The notes: a model not told the origin generated them from the letters alone. A stretch of 41,956 nt of DNA from Bradyrhizobium sp. YR681 (GCF_000282615.1 NZ_AKIY01000195.1:1-41956), one strand, 5' to 3'. Positions 24,685 to 32,918 are shown, counted from the first letter of the stretch. Program-made: numbers and translations.

Positions 24685-24763
24685 GTCATTGCGAGCGCAG
24701 CGAAGCAATCCAGACTGTCTCCATGGATACATTCCTGGATTGCTTCGCTGCGCTCGCAATGAC
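24685..24763. repeat. Dispersed palindromic repeat, family B copy 2
   Basis: A 79-base element with left end GTCATTGCGAGCGCAGCGAA and a right end that is its inverse, around the variable centre 'gactgtctccatggatacattc'. It lies between the YeeE/YedE start and the MDR stop, both on the minus strand, so it sits at the end of the paa-MDR transcript. Confidence 0.9.
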
Positions 24764-24769
24764 GGTGTG

Positions 24770-25774
24770 TTACGGCTTCAGGATCACCCTGTCGCGCGAC
24801 GAGCCCGCAACAGCGGCGTAGGCTTCCCTGGCGCGTTCCAGTGGATAGATCGCACTCGCCTTGATCGGGAACGGTTTCAGGTGCCCGGTCGCAAAGCCGG
24901 GGCCGAGATCGCGCAGCACAGCACCCGTCGCCGCAGACGACAGCCCGAGCGTGTCGATGCCGACATAGGTGTGCTGCCCGCGGTAGAATTCGAGGATGTT
25001 GAACTGTACGATGCGATCGATCGCGGCGATCAGGATCTGGCGGCCGCGCAACGCGAGCGATTTGTGCGCGGCCTGGAAATAGGGATCGCCGACCGTGTTG
25101 AAGACGATGTCGGCGCCCTTGCCGCCCGTCAATTCGCGCACGCGCACCGCGACATCTGTCGCGGAGGAGTCGATCACCTCGATCGGCGCATTGCTGTGCC
25201 CCTCATAGGCCTCAGCCTTGCGCACCACGCCGATGACGTTCGCCCCCTGCCATGTCGCGATCTGCACTGCGGCCTGGCCGACCTTGCCGTTGACGCCGAA
25301 CACCAGCACAGTCTCGCCGGGCTTTGGAATGCCGGCGCGGCGAAAACCTTCCATCGCGGTGACGAAGGGCACGCCGATGCCGGCGGCTTCTTCCCACGAC
25401 ACCGTCTTCGGCTTCTCCACCACCGCGTCGGCCTCGACGACCAGATGGCTGGCGTGTGTGCCGTCGCGGCGAATGCCGAGATCGCCGGAGGAGCCGAACA
25501 CCTCGCGGCCGATCGTGCCGGCGGGACCATCGATCACCACGCCGGCATAGTCACGGCCCGGCGTGCGCGGGAAGACAGCATAGGGCATCAGCCCGGTTGC
25601 AGCTTTGACGTCCGATGGATTTACCGCCGCAGCCTTCATCTCGATCAGGAGATCGTTCGGGCCGCGCGTGAGCGTATGAGGGTCGACGACCGGGGCGATC
25701 GCAGCGGCATTCTCGGCCTTGGCATTGAGGCGGACGCAGCGCGCCTCGGCGGCTCTGGGATCGGCTGATGGCAT
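24770..25774 (-). CDS. MDR-family quinone-oxidoreductase-like dehydrogenase
   Basis: A 334-residue medium-chain dehydrogenase/reductase of the zinc-free quinone oxidoreductase type. The N-terminal substrate domain shows 'AAAVNPSDVKAATGLMP' and 'PGRDYAGVV'. The nucleotide fold carries 'VLVFGVNGKVGQAAVQIA', and 'GGKGADIVFNTVGDPYF' follows. No structural-zinc cysteines are present. The ATG at 25774 lies only a few bases after a hairpin with a T-run (25777-25800) and has no good ribosome site, yet the conserved first strand requires this start. It is on the same strand as the paa genes, but a repeat and the hairpin lie between it and paaK, so joint transcription is doubtful. Its substrate is unknown. 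Confidence 0.87.
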   Translation of the reverse strand: MPSADPRAAEARCVRLNAKAENAAAIAPVVDPHTLTRGPNDLLIEMKAAAVNPSDVKAATGLMPYAVFPRTPGRDYAGVVIDGPAGTIGREVFGSSGDLGIRRDGTHASHLVVEADAVVEKPKTVSWEEAAGIGVPFVTAMEGFRRAGIPKPGETVLVFGVNGKVGQAAVQIATWQGANVIGVVRKAEAYEGHSNAPIEVIDSSATDVAVRVRELTGGKGADIVFNTVGDPYFQAAHKSLALRGRQILIAAIDRIVQFNILEFYRGQHTYVGIDTLGLSSAATGAVLRDLGPGFATGHLKPFPIKASAIYPLERAREAYAAVAGSSRDRVILKP

Positions 25775-25776
25775 GG

Positions 25777-25800
25777 AAAAGACCCGCGATTTGTCGCGGG
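25777..25800 (-). terminator. Rho-independent terminator after the paa operon
   Basis: On the minus strand the sequence reads CCCGCGA-CAAA-TCGCGGG followed by TCTTTTCC: a perfect 7-base-pair GC stem with a short T-run. It lies downstream of paaK and ends two bases before the MDR start codon. It could end the paa transcript or act as an attenuator for the MDR gene. Confidence 0.55.
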
Positions 25801-25836
25801 CCTTGTCGCCTTTGGGGGCGGTCGAGTCAACCGCCT

Positions 25837-25949
25837 CCCCTCATCCTGAGGAGCCTGCGAAGCAGGCGTCTCGAAGGATGAAGGCCCCGCTGCCAGAGCC
25901 GGGCCTGCATGGTTCGAGACGGCGCTACGCGCCTCCTCACCATGAGGGG
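25837..25949. repeat. Dispersed palindromic repeat, family D copy 1
   Basis: The left end is CCCCTCATCCTGAGGAGCCT, the right end is CTCCTCACCATGAGGGG, and the inner units are 'tctcgaaggatga' and 'tggttcgagacggcgc'. A second copy lies at 30346-30460. It occupies the paaK-MDR gap and ends 6 bases before the paaK stop codon. Confidence 0.88.
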
Positions 25950-25955
25950 TGAGAC

Positions 25956-27287
25956 CTAATCCTTGGGCCGCTTGTCGTAGAGCCGCCTGGCCTTGCCGAG
26001 CGAGCGCTCCAGCGTGGCGGGCGCGACCACCCGCACGTTGGAGCTGATGCCGATCGTGTTCTTGATGTGGGTCGAGATACGGTCGGCGTGATCGACCAGA
26101 CCCCGGCCGTCCCAACTCTCAGGCCGCGCTTCCGCGATGATGGTCAGCTCGTCCATGCGGCCCTCGCGGGTCAACTCCAGGATGAAATGCCCGCCGCACC
26201 AGTCGGTCGCGAGCAGCACCTCCTCGATCTGGGTCGGGAACAGGTTGACGCCGCGCAGGATGATCATGTCATCCGAACGACCCGTCACCTTCTCCATCCG
26301 CCGCATCCCCGGCCGCGCCGTGCCCGGCAGCAGCCGCGTCAGGTCGCGGGTGCGATAGCGGATCACCGGGAACGCTTCCTTGGTAAGCGAGGTGAAGACG
26401 AGTTCGCCCTTCTCGCCATCAGGCAGTACCGCGCCGGTCTCGGGGTCGATCACTTCGGGGTAGAAATGGTCCTCCCAGATGTGCAGGCCATCCTTGGTTT
26501 CGATACACTCCTGCGCGACGCCGGGGCCGATCACCTCGGACAGGCCATAGATGTCGGTCGCGTCCATGTCGAAGGCGTCCTCGATCTCGCCGCGCATCGC
26601 ATTGGTCCATGGCTCGGCCCCGAAGATGCCGACCTTGAGCGAGCATTGGCGCGGATCGAGTTTCTGACGCTTGAACTCGTCGAGGATCGCCAGCATGTAG
26701 CTCGGCGTCACCGTGATGATGTCGGGCCTGAAGTCGTTGATGAGCTGCACCTGCCGCTCGGTCATGCCGCCGGAGACCGGCACCACCGTGCAGCCGAGCT
26801 TTTCGGCGCCGTAGTGCACGCCCAGCCCGCCGGTGAAGAGGCCATAACCATAGGCATTGTGGATGATCATGCCGGTGCGGCCGCCGGCGGCGCGGATCGA
26901 GCGCGCCATCACCTCCGACCAGGTGTCGATGTCGCGCTGGGTATAGCCGACCACGATCGGCTTGCCCGTCGTGCCCGAGGAGGCATGCACGCGCACCAAC
27001 TTTTCGCGGGGCACGGCGAACATGTTGAAGGGATAATTGTCGCGCAGATCCGTCTTCACCGTGAACGGAAATTTTGCGAGATCCGCGAGCTCGCGAAAAT
27101 CAGATGGATGCGCGCCGGCCTTGTCGAAAGCAATGCGATAATGCGCAACGTTGTCGTAGGCGTGCTTCAGCGACCAGGCCAGCCGCTGCGTCTGCAACGC
27201 CATGATCTCGTCACGCGACGCGCGCTCGTGCGCGTCCATCTCGGCGCTATAGGCGTTGCCACCTGCCTTGAGCCTCGTCAGAGCCAT
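25956..27287 (-). CDS. paaK: Phenylacetate-CoA ligase PaaK
   Basis: A 443-residue AMP-forming ligase that converts phenylacetate, ATP and CoA to phenylacetyl-CoA, the first step of the aerobic hybrid pathway. The adenylate-binding P-loop SSGTTGKP is at 103-110. 'YGLSEVIGPGV', 'YRTRDLTRLLPG' and the C-terminal hinge 'GRSDDMIILRGVNLFPTQIE' are all as in PaaK. Length matches the family (about 435-445). The frame opens at 27359 but ATG 27287, just after GAAACGAGG, gives the true start. It is the last paa gene, 31 bases after paaI. Its stop is followed at once by a family D repeat and a terminator-like hairpin. Confidence 0.96.
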   Translation of the reverse strand: MALTRLKAGGNAYSAEMDAHERASRDEIMALQTQRLAWSLKHAYDNVAHYRIAFDKAGAHPSDFRELADLAKFPFTVKTDLRDNYPFNMFAVPREKLVRVHASSGTTGKPIVVGYTQRDIDTWSEVMARSIRAAGGRTGMIIHNAYGYGLFTGGLGVHYGAEKLGCTVVPVSGGMTERQVQLINDFRPDIITVTPSYMLAILDEFKRQKLDPRQCSLKVGIFGAEPWTNAMRGEIEDAFDMDATDIYGLSEVIGPGVAQECIETKDGLHIWEDHFYPEVIDPETGAVLPDGEKGELVFTSLTKEAFPVIRYRTRDLTRLLPGTARPGMRRMEKVTGRSDDMIILRGVNLFPTQIEEVLLATDWCGGHFILELTREGRMDELTIIAEARPESWDGRGLVDHADRISTHIKNTIGISSNVRVVAPATLERSLGKARRLYDKRPKD

Positions 27288-27318
27288 CCTCGTTTCCCCA
27301 CATTGGTTCGTTCTTTTC

Positions 27319-27768
27319 TTATTGGTCTTGTGCCGGCAGCCAGGTGCCGGGAATGACACGCGAATGCCCGCGGAATTCGGCGATGACGGTATCGCCCGCG
27401 GTCACGCGCACGTCATAGATTCCGGAGCGGCCGCCGCGGGTGACCTCCCGCGCTTTCGCGACGAGACGGTCGCCGAGCTTGCCGGGCTTGATGAAGGTAA
27501 TCTGGCCCTGCGCCGCCACCACGCGCTCGTTATGCGAGTTGCAGGCGAACGCGAAGGCGGAATCGGCCAGCGTGAAGATGAAGCCGCCATGGGCGATGCG
27601 CTGGCCGTTGACCATGTCCGGCCGCACCGTCATGGCCAGCGTCGCAAAGCCCGGGCCAATCTCGACGATCTCCATGCCAAGACCCTTGGAGGCATCATCC
27701 TCCGCCCACATCGCATCGGCGCAGGCACGCGCGACATCTTCGGGCGACAGGGTGGTTTTGACGTTCAC
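27319..27768 (-). CDS. paaI: Phenylacetyl-CoA pathway thioesterase PaaI
   Basis: A 149-residue hotdog-fold thioesterase that hydrolyses ring-modified phenylacetyl-CoA dead-end products, freeing CoA. 'NGQRIAHGGFIFTLADSAFA' holds the family signature HGG (60-62) and the catalytic aspartate D69. The central 'ITFIKPGKLGDRLVAKA' strand pair and a normal length are seen. The start is GTG at 27768, preceded by GGGAGAAG; there is no competing ATG. It lies 55 bases after paaE and 31 before paaK in the minus-strand operon. Confidence 0.94.
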   Translation of the reverse strand: MNVKTTLSPEDVARACADAMWAEDDASKGLGMEIVEIGPGFATLAMTVRPDMVNGQRIAHGGFIFTLADSAFAFACNSHNERVVAAQGQITFIKPGKLGDRLVAKAREVTRGGRSGIYDVRVTAGDTVIAEFRGHSRVIPGTWLPAQDQ

Positions 27769-27823
27769 GCGCTTCTCCCGGCCGGATGTTTACCCACGAT
27801 GCTCTGCTGCCTGGCCATGACTG

Positions 27824-28906
27824 TCAAACGTGATCGTAGTCGACCACGACACGCTCCGACGATGGTTTTGCCTGACAGGTGAGAACAAACCCGGCCTTCA
27901 GCTCCCATGGCTCCAGCGAATAGTTGATGTCCATCGGCGCCTCGCCCTCGACCAGTTTTGCCCGGCAGGTCGAGCACATGCCGCCCTTGCAGGCGAAGGG
28001 AAGATCGACGCCGGCGCGCAGCGCAGCATCGAGAATCGCCTCGTCCTCGGCAACCGGCACGTCGCGGCGCTTGCCGTCGATGATCAAGGACGCGATCGCC
28101 TTCGGCGGCGCGTCGGGCGCAACGACCTTTTTCGGCCGCGGCTTGCCGCCGAACTCGGAGACAAAGCGCTCGACATGGATCCGCTCCTCCGCGATGCCGA
28201 GATCGCGGCAGGTCGCCTCGATGTCCTCGCTCATCCCGAGGGGGCCGCAGATGAAGACATGATCGACGTGTGCCGCCGGCACCAGCGAGCGCAGCAGCAC
28301 CCTCACCTTGTCGCCGTCGAGCCGGCCATGCAGGATCGGGATGTCCTGCTCCTCGCCGGAGATGACGTGGAAGATCGAAAAGCGATCGATGAAGCGGTCC
28401 TTCAGCTCCTCCAGCGCTTCGAGGAACATGATATTGTCGGTGGCGCGGTTGCCGTAGAACAGGAAGAAGCGGCTGTCCGGCTCGCGCGCCAGCACGCCCT
28501 TTACGATCGACAGGATCGGCGTGATGCCGGAACCTGCGGCAAAGCCGACATGAGTCTGCGCGCTATCTGCCGGCGAGACCACACCAAAACGCCCCGTCGG
28601 CGTCATCACGTCGAGCTCGTCGCCGCATTTCAGCTCATCCGCCGCCCAGCTTGAAAATGCACCGCCGTCGACCTTCTTCACCGCGATGCGGATCTCGCCG
28701 TCGTCGGGGCCGGAGCAGATCGAGTAAGAGCGGCGCACCTCCTCGCCGTCCAGCATGGTGCGGAGTGTGAGGTATTGGCCGGGCGTGAAAGCGTAGTCGC
28801 CTACGAGATCGCGGGGAATCGTGAAGGTCATCGAGACCGCGTCGGATGCCTCGCGGCGGAGGTCGTTGACGGCCAAGCGGTGAAAGCGCGGCGCTGCTGC
28901 GGACAT
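27824..28906 (-). CDS. paaE: Phenylacetyl-CoA epoxidase reductase subunit PaaE
   Basis: A 360-residue iron-sulfur flavoprotein that passes electrons from NADPH to the PaaABC epoxidase. The FAD site is 'RRSYSICS' (58-65), the nucleotide site 'GSGITPILS' (125-133), and the C-terminal plant-type 2Fe-2S domain has C306, C311, C314 (CKGGMCSTC) and C344. Two ATGs are adjacent (28909 and 28906); TTAGGG spaces better to the second. The frame extends to 28963 in repeat sequence and is not used. Between paaD and paaE lies a family B palindrome, an uncommon insertion within a gene set that must be expressed in proportion. Confidence 0.95.
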   Translation of the reverse strand: MSAAAPRFHRLAVNDLRREASDAVSMTFTIPRDLVGDYAFTPGQYLTLRTMLDGEEVRRSYSICSGPDDGEIRIAVKKVDGGAFSSWAADELKCGDELDVMTPTGRFGVVSPADSAQTHVGFAAGSGITPILSIVKGVLAREPDSRFFLFYGNRATDNIMFLEALEELKDRFIDRFSIFHVISGEEQDIPILHGRLDGDKVRVLLRSLVPAAHVDHVFICGPLGMSEDIEATCRDLGIAEERIHVERFVSEFGGKPRPKKVVAPDAPPKAIASLIIDGKRRDVPVAEDEAILDAALRAGVDLPFACKGGMCSTCRAKLVEGEAPMDINYSLEPWELKAGFVLTCQAKPSSERVVVDYDHV

Positions 28907-28933
28907 CATGGACCCTAAGTTTGAACAACGGCC

Positions 28934-29016
28934 GTCATTGCGAGGAGCGAAGCGACGAAGCAATCCAGACTGTCTCCGCGGAGGGATGCTGGATTGCCTC
29001 GCTTCGCTCGCAATGA
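28934..29016. repeat. Dispersed palindromic repeat, family B copy 3 (inside paa operon)
   Basis: An 83-base copy bounded by GTCATTGCGAGGAGCGAAGC and an inverse end, 'GCCTCGCTTCGCTCGCAATGA'-like, slightly diverged. It sits between paaD (stop at 29042) and paaE (start at 28906) on the operon's transcript. Confidence 0.88.
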
Positions 29017-29041
29017 AGATGGAGTTGGCATGGTGCGTCTC

Positions 29042-29545
29042 TCAATGACACTTGAAATAATCAAAAGGTTCGCGGCAGGCCTTGCAGCGCCAGAGCGCCT
29101 TGCAGGAAGTCGAGCCGAATTCGGAGAGCAGCTCGGTATCTTTCGAACCGCATTGTGGGCATGCGACGGCCTGCTCGCCGAACAGCGCGCGGCGCGAGTT
29201 CGAAGCCTGCGGCGGCGCGATGCCGTAGTCACGCAGCTTGCTGCGGCCCTCCTCGCTCATCCAGTCCGTGGTCCAGGCCGGCGACAGCACGGTACGTACC
29301 TTCGGCTGGCGGAAGCCGGCACGCTCCAGCGCAACCTCGATTTCGAGCGCGATCATGTTCATCGCCGGGCAACCCGAATAAGTCGGCGTGATCGCGACCT
29401 CGACACGATCGCCGTCGAGAACGACATCGCGGAGTACGCCGAGATCGGCGATGGTCAGCACCGGGATTTCGGGATCGACCACGCTCGCGGCCGCATCCCA
29501 GGCGCGCCGGCGCAGATCGCTGTCGCGGTCCAGCACCGTCACCAT
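29042..29545 (-). CDS. paaD: Phenylacetyl-CoA epoxidase maturation protein PaaD
   Basis: A 167-residue MIP18/DUF59-type protein required for an active phenylacetyl-CoA epoxidase, probably in iron-cluster or di-iron centre assembly. The DUF59 part shows 'VVDPEIPVLTIADLG' (22-36) and 'TPTYSGCPAMNM' with C59. The C-terminal zinc-ribbon-like tail has C129, C132, C148, C154, C157 and C166. The start codon at 29545 overlaps the last 7 bases of paaC, so the two are translationally coupled. Length and layout match PaaD. Confidence 0.94.
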   Translation of the reverse strand: MVTVLDRDSDLRRRAWDAAASVVDPEIPVLTIADLGVLRDVVLDGDRVEVAITPTYSGCPAMNMIALEIEVALERAGFRQPKVRTVLSPAWTTDWMSEEGRSKLRDYGIAPPQASNSRRALFGEQAVACPQCGSKDTELLSEFGSTSCKALWRCKACREPFDYFKCH

Positions 29546-30315
29546 GTCTGCCCCGGAAACGTGCGCTGCATCGATTGCAGCTCGGACAGGAGATGGCCGA
29601 GATGCTCGCTGTGCCGGCCCACGCGGCCACCCTGCTGCATCCAGTCGTTTTGCGGCAGCGCAAGTGTCGCTTCGCCGGCGACATCCGAGAGCGTCGTCAG
29701 CCAGCGACCGCGCAAGGTTCCGGGATCTACGGCGATACCGGCATGGATCAGGGCGCGCTCCGCCTCATCTACGGCAAACATCTCGCCGGTGAAGGCCCAG
29801 AGATGATCGATCGCGGCTTGCGCACGGGCGTGGCTCTCGTCCGTGCCATCGCCAAGCCGGATGATCCATTCCGAGGCGTGGCGCAGATGATAGGCGCTCT
29901 CCTTCTCCGACTTGGCGGCAATGGCCGCCAGCGTCGTGTCACGCGAGGCCATCATGGCGCGCCAGTAGAGATCGGCGAATGCCGAATAGAAGAACTGCCG
30001 CACCAGCGTCTGCGCGAAGTCGCCATTCGGCTGCTCGACCAGCAGCAGATTGCGGTATTGCCTGACGTCGCGCAAATAAGCGAGCTTGTCCTCGTCATTG
30101 TCCTTGCCTTCGGCCTTGGCGGCATAGGTATAGAGCTCGCGCGCCTGGCCGATGAGGTCGAGCGCGATGTTGGAGAGCGCCATGTCCTCCTCCAGCATCG
30201 GCGCATGCCCGCACCATTCGGACAGGCGGTGGCCGAGGATCAGCGCATCGTCGGCACGGCGCAGCGCGTAAAGCACCAGCGGCGTTTCGGAGACCTGGAT
30301 GTTAGCGACCGGCAT
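29539..30315 (-). CDS. paaC: Phenylacetyl-CoA epoxidase structural subunit PaaC
   Basis: A 258-residue helical ferritin-like protein that forms the stable PaaAC core of the ring-1,2-epoxidase but lacks its own di-iron site. Recognisable segments are 'LVLYALRRADDALILGHRLSEW', 'CGHAPMLEEDMALSNIALDLIGQ' and 'FVDEAERALI' near the end. The frame is open to 30453, but the extra N-terminus is encoded by a family D repeat; ATG 30315 gives the normal 'MPVANIQVSETPLVLYALR'. Its leader is short and the GATAGGG ribosome site is close to the start. It is separated from paaB by the repeat and overlaps paaD. Confidence 0.95.
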   Translation of the reverse strand: MPVANIQVSETPLVLYALRRADDALILGHRLSEWCGHAPMLEEDMALSNIALDLIGQARELYTYAAKAEGKDNDEDKLAYLRDVRQYRNLLLVEQPNGDFAQTLVRQFFYSAFADLYWRAMMASRDTTLAAIAAKSEKESAYHLRHASEWIIRLGDGTDESHARAQAAIDHLWAFTGEMFAVDEAERALIHAGIAVDPGTLRGRWLTTLSDVAGEATLALPQNDWMQQGGRVGRHSEHLGHLLSELQSMQRTFPGQTW

Positions 30316-30345
30316 CTGCCCTATCCATCTTGCCACTTGTTCCGA

Positions 30346-30460
30346 CCTCATCCTGAGGAGGCGCGAAGCGCCGTCTCGAAGGATGGGCCGAGAGTTCGAC
30401 TGCGAGTCACGGGCCTTCATGGTTCGAGACGCCGCTTCGCGGCTCCTCACCATGAGGGGA
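30346..30460. repeat. Dispersed palindromic repeat, family D copy 2 (inside paa operon)
   Basis: A 115-base copy with left end CCTCATCCTGAGGAGGCGCG and right end CTCCTCACCATGAGGGGA. It fills the paaB-paaC gap. Reading frames crossing it produce false N-terminal extensions for paaC. Confidence 0.88.
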
Positions 30461-30467
30461 GAGAGTG

Positions 30468-30755
30468 TTACATGTGCCCCACTTCCTCAGGCACCTCATA
30501 GAACGTCGGATGCCGGTAGATCTTCGACTCCGCTGGCTCGAACATCATGCCTTTCTCGGCGGGATCGCTCGCGGTGATCGCGGTCGACGGGACGACCCAG
30601 ATCGAAAGACCCTCGCCGCGGCGGGTGTAGATGTCGCGCGCGGCTTGCAGCGCCATGGTGGCATCGCTCGCATGCAGCGATCCCACATGCTTGTGCGCGA
30701 GCCCGTTGCGGCTGCGAATGAAGACTTCCCACAGCGGCGTGTTCGGCGTGGCCAT
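30468..30755 (-). CDS. paaB: Phenylacetyl-CoA epoxidase subunit PaaB
   Basis: A 95-residue subunit of the phenylacetyl-CoA ring-epoxidase that bridges the PaaAC units. 'LWEVFIRSRNGLAHKHVGSLHA', 'ARDIYTRRGEG' and 'IWVVPSTAI' are characteristic of PaaB. The ATG at 30755 follows GGGAG by a good distance; the longer open frame to 30905 only overlaps paaA antisense-free sequence and is rejected. The gap to paaA is 10 bases. Length is that of PaaB in other bacteria. Confidence 0.95.
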   Translation of the reverse strand: MATPNTPLWEVFIRSRNGLAHKHVGSLHASDATMALQAARDIYTRRGEGLSIWVVPSTAITASDPAEKGMMFEPAESKIYRHPTFYEVPEEVGHM

Positions 30756-30765
30756 CTCGATCTCC

Positions 30766-31758
30766 CTATTCCGCGGCTTGCGCGGTCTGACGCTGCGCGC
30801 GCTTGGCGGCATAGCTGGCTGCCGCCTCGCGCACCCAGGCGCCCTCCTCGTGCGCCTTGCGGCGCGCGGCCACGCGGTCGCGATTGCAGGGGCCGTTGCC
30901 GGCAAGCACCTGCTTGAATTCGGTCCAGTCGATCTCGCTGTAGCGCCAGTGCCCGTCGGCGTCCTGCGTCATGCCGGGATCGGGAATGGTGAGGCCGAGA
31001 TATTGCGCCTGCGGCACCGTGGCATCGACGAATTTCTGGCGCAGCTCGTCATTGGAGAAACGCTTGATCTTCCACTTCGTCGAGGTGTCGCTGTGCTGGC
31101 TCGTGGCATCGGGCGGCCCGAACATCATCAGCACCGGCCACCACCAGCGGTTCAGCGCGTCCTGTGCCATCGCCTTCTGCTCGTCCGAGCCGCGGCACAG
31201 CGTCAGCATGATCTCGTAGCCCTGGCGCTGGTGGAACGATTCCTCCTTGCAGACGCGGATCATCGCGCGCGCATAGGGGCCATAGGAGCAGCGGCACAGC
31301 GGGATCTGGTTCATGATCGCGGCGCCGTCGACCAGCCAGCCGATCGTGCCGATGTCGGCCCAGGTCAGCGTCGGATAGTTGAAGATCGAGGAATACTTGG
31401 CCTTCCCCGCCAGCATCGCGTCGACCAGCTCTTCCCGCGACGTGCCGAGTGTCTCGGCGGCGGCATAAAGGTAGAGCCCGTGTCCGCACTCGTCCTGCAC
31501 CTTGGCCAGCAGCGCGACCTTGCGGCGCAAGGTCGGCGCGCGCGTGATCCAGTTGCCTTCGGGCAGCATGCCGACGATTTCGGAATGGGCGTGCTGGGAG
31601 ATCTGGCGGGTGAGCGTTTTGCGATAGGCCGACGGCATCCAGTCGTTCGGCTCGATGCGCTCCTCGGCATCGATCCGGGCCTGGAACTGCGCAGCTCTGC
31701 CTGCGTCCTCCAGACCGCGATCATCGGTCTCGGCCGTGTTCAGCGCCTGGGTATACAT
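30766..31758 (-). CDS. paaA: Phenylacetyl-CoA epoxidase catalytic subunit PaaA
   Basis: A 330-residue di-iron monooxygenase subunit that epoxidises the aromatic ring of phenylacetyl-CoA. The metal-ligand helices are visible as '[17 protein letters not shown]' and '[16 protein letters not shown]', and the CoA-binding neighbourhood includes '[18 protein letters not shown]'. ATGs occur at 31764 and 31758. The GGGAGG sequence abuts the first but is correctly spaced to the second, so 31758 is chosen. It is the first gene of the paaABCDEIK run. A promoter and dyad lie just upstream between paaA and paaX. The ring-opening and beta-oxidation genes of the pathway are absent from the window. Confidence 0.96.
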   Translation of the reverse strand: MYTQALNTAETDDRGLEDAGRAAQFQARIDAEERIEPNDWMPSAYRKTLTRQISQHAHSEIVGMLPEGNWITRAPTLRRKVALLAKVQDECGHGLYLYAAAETLGTSREELVDAMLAGKAKYSSIFNYPTLTWADIGTIGWLVDGAAIMNQIPLCRCSYGPYARAMIRVCKEESFHQRQGYEIMLTLCRGSDEQKAMAQDALNRWWWPVLMMFGPPDATSQHSDTSTKWKIKRFSNDELRQKFVDATVPQAQYLGLTIPDPGMTQDADGHWRYSEIDWTEFKQVLAGNGPCNRDRVAARRKAHEEGAWVREAAASYAAKRAQRQTAQAAE

Positions 31759-31785
31759 GCGCATCCTCCCGTTTTATTGGGGGAC

Positions 31786-31824
31786 AATATATAACAGAAA
31801 TTACTTCATGCAAGATAATTCTGT
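31786..31824 (-). promoter_or_regulatory. paa promoter with probable PaaX dyad
   Basis: On the minus strand a -35-like TTGCAT (31813-31808), a 16-base spacer and TATATT (31791-31786) face paaA, with a predicted leader of about 20 bases. The dyad ACAGAA (31794-31799) and TTCTGT (31819-31824), each flanked by TTA/TAA-rich sequence, brackets the -35 box. This suits a repressor. PaaX, encoded immediately upstream, is the obvious candidate and is relieved by phenylacetyl-CoA in known systems. The site does not closely match the E. coli PaaX consensus. Confidence 0.5.
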
Positions 31825-31834
31825 AACATGTATA

Positions 31835-32701
31835 TCAGGCCTCGAACCTCCTCTCCAGGAGTTTTCGCGCCGGCGGCAGCGGCCCCTTTTCATTGGTTCC
31901 ATGGCCATCAAGCCATTGCTCGGACAAGGCAAGCAGCGCGCGGTAGATCTCGCCGCAGAGGTCGCGGGCCGCCCTGCCCGGCCAATCCGCCGGCAACAGG
32001 CTTTGGGGCAGCAGCGGGTCGCGCAGCACGACGCGGCGATAGTGGTGGATCATCAGGATGCGCGCGGTGAACGCGTCGGCCTCGGACAAATCCGTACCGC
32101 GCGCGATCGCTGCGCGGAGCGGCTCGAACGTCTTCATGAATTTCAGATACGCATCGGCGGTGCGGTCCAGCGGCCAGCTCGCACTGAGCAGGCGGCGGCC
32201 GCTGTCATCCTCGGCCGAGACTTCGAGACGGATCGCTCCCGCCGCCTCGTCCGGCACCGGCACGCCCGACGGCGCGACCCAGACGCCCGGCAGCGGACTG
32301 CCGAAGCCGGCATTGCGCAGCGCTTCGCGCGAGGCGTCGCGATCCCAGCCATTGCCGATCAGCAGCAGCTCGAAGCGCCCGGTCCAATCCGACGGTGGCG
32401 GATCGTAGATGTGGCGCGTGGCGGCTTCGAAAGTCTGACTTCCCTTGTCGGCCAGCCGATAGAAGCTGTTCCGGCCAACCTTCTCGCGCGTCAGCCAGCC
32501 GTCGGCGGCAAGGCGCGACATCGCGGTACGGACGACGCCGCTGTCGATATCCAGGCTCTCGAAGAATTCCAGCAGCGTGCCCAGCCACACCGAGCCGCCA
32601 CGCGGCACGATGGCATCGCCGAACACGGTGATGACGATGGAGCCGGTGCGCGACGGTTCGCGCTTGAGCTGGTCGATGATGCGTGAGAGCGGATGCGCCA
32701 T
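31835..32701 (-). CDS. paaX: Phenylacetate operon repressor PaaX
   Basis: A 288-residue PaaX-type repressor that in characterised systems releases DNA on binding phenylacetyl-CoA. Residues 20-90 are the winged helix ('SVWLGTLLEFFESLDIDSGVVRTAMSRLAADGW' region), followed by the Cas2-like and C-terminal domains with 'LLLIGNGWDRDASREALRNAGFG' and 'LMIHHYRRVVLRDPLLP'. The frame continues upstream through a family C repeat; ATG 32701 starts at 'MAHPLSRIIDQL' as in the family. It lies upstream of paaA in the same orientation with a 76-base gap holding a promoter/dyad, rather than at the operon end as in E. coli. Confidence 0.95.
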   Translation of the reverse strand: MAHPLSRIIDQLKREPSRTGSIVITVFGDAIVPRGGSVWLGTLLEFFESLDIDSGVVRTAMSRLAADGWLTREKVGRNSFYRLADKGSQTFEAATRHIYDPPPSDWTGRFELLLIGNGWDRDASREALRNAGFGSPLPGVWVAPSGVPVPDEAAGAIRLEVSAEDDSGRRLLSASWPLDRTADAYLKFMKTFEPLRAAIARGTDLSEADAFTARILMIHHYRRVVLRDPLLPQSLLPADWPGRAARDLCGEIYRALLALSEQWLDGHGTNEKGPLPPARKLLERRFEA

Positions 32702-32756
32702 GCGCGAGGCATAGCGCGTTTGGTGCGGCTGCGACAATGGACGGGAACGACGCCTC

Positions 32757-32918
32757 TTCTCCTTCTCCCCGCTTGCGGGGAGAAGGTCGGGATGAGGGGG
32801 AGTCTCCGCAGGCTCGGTGAGAATGGGACTCGCGGAGAGCCCCCCTCCCCCGCCACGCCCGGACGATGCTTCGCATCGCTCGGCGCGTGTCGGCCTCTCC
32901 CCACAGGCGGGGAGAGGC
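32757..32918. repeat. Dispersed palindromic repeat, family C copy 3
   Basis: CTTCTCCCCGCTTGCGGGGAG on the left and CCTCTCCCCACAGGCGGGGAG on the right enclose inverted 'gatgagggggagtctccgc' units and a 'cacgcccggacgatgcttcgc' insert. It separates paaX from the upstream alpha/beta hydrolase; both genes are on the minus strand. Confidence 0.88.

Noticed and set aside
21417..24821. A 1134-codon plus-strand open frame spanning the MocR, exporter and YeeE genes
   Set aside because: It crosses three well-supported genes and their promoters out of frame, is dominated by R, H, A and E, has no domain motif, and arises from GC bias in the codons of the real genes.
30316..30453. 46-residue N-terminal extension of PaaC
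   Set aside because: It is encoded by the family D repeat; the conserved PaaC N-terminus starts at 30315.
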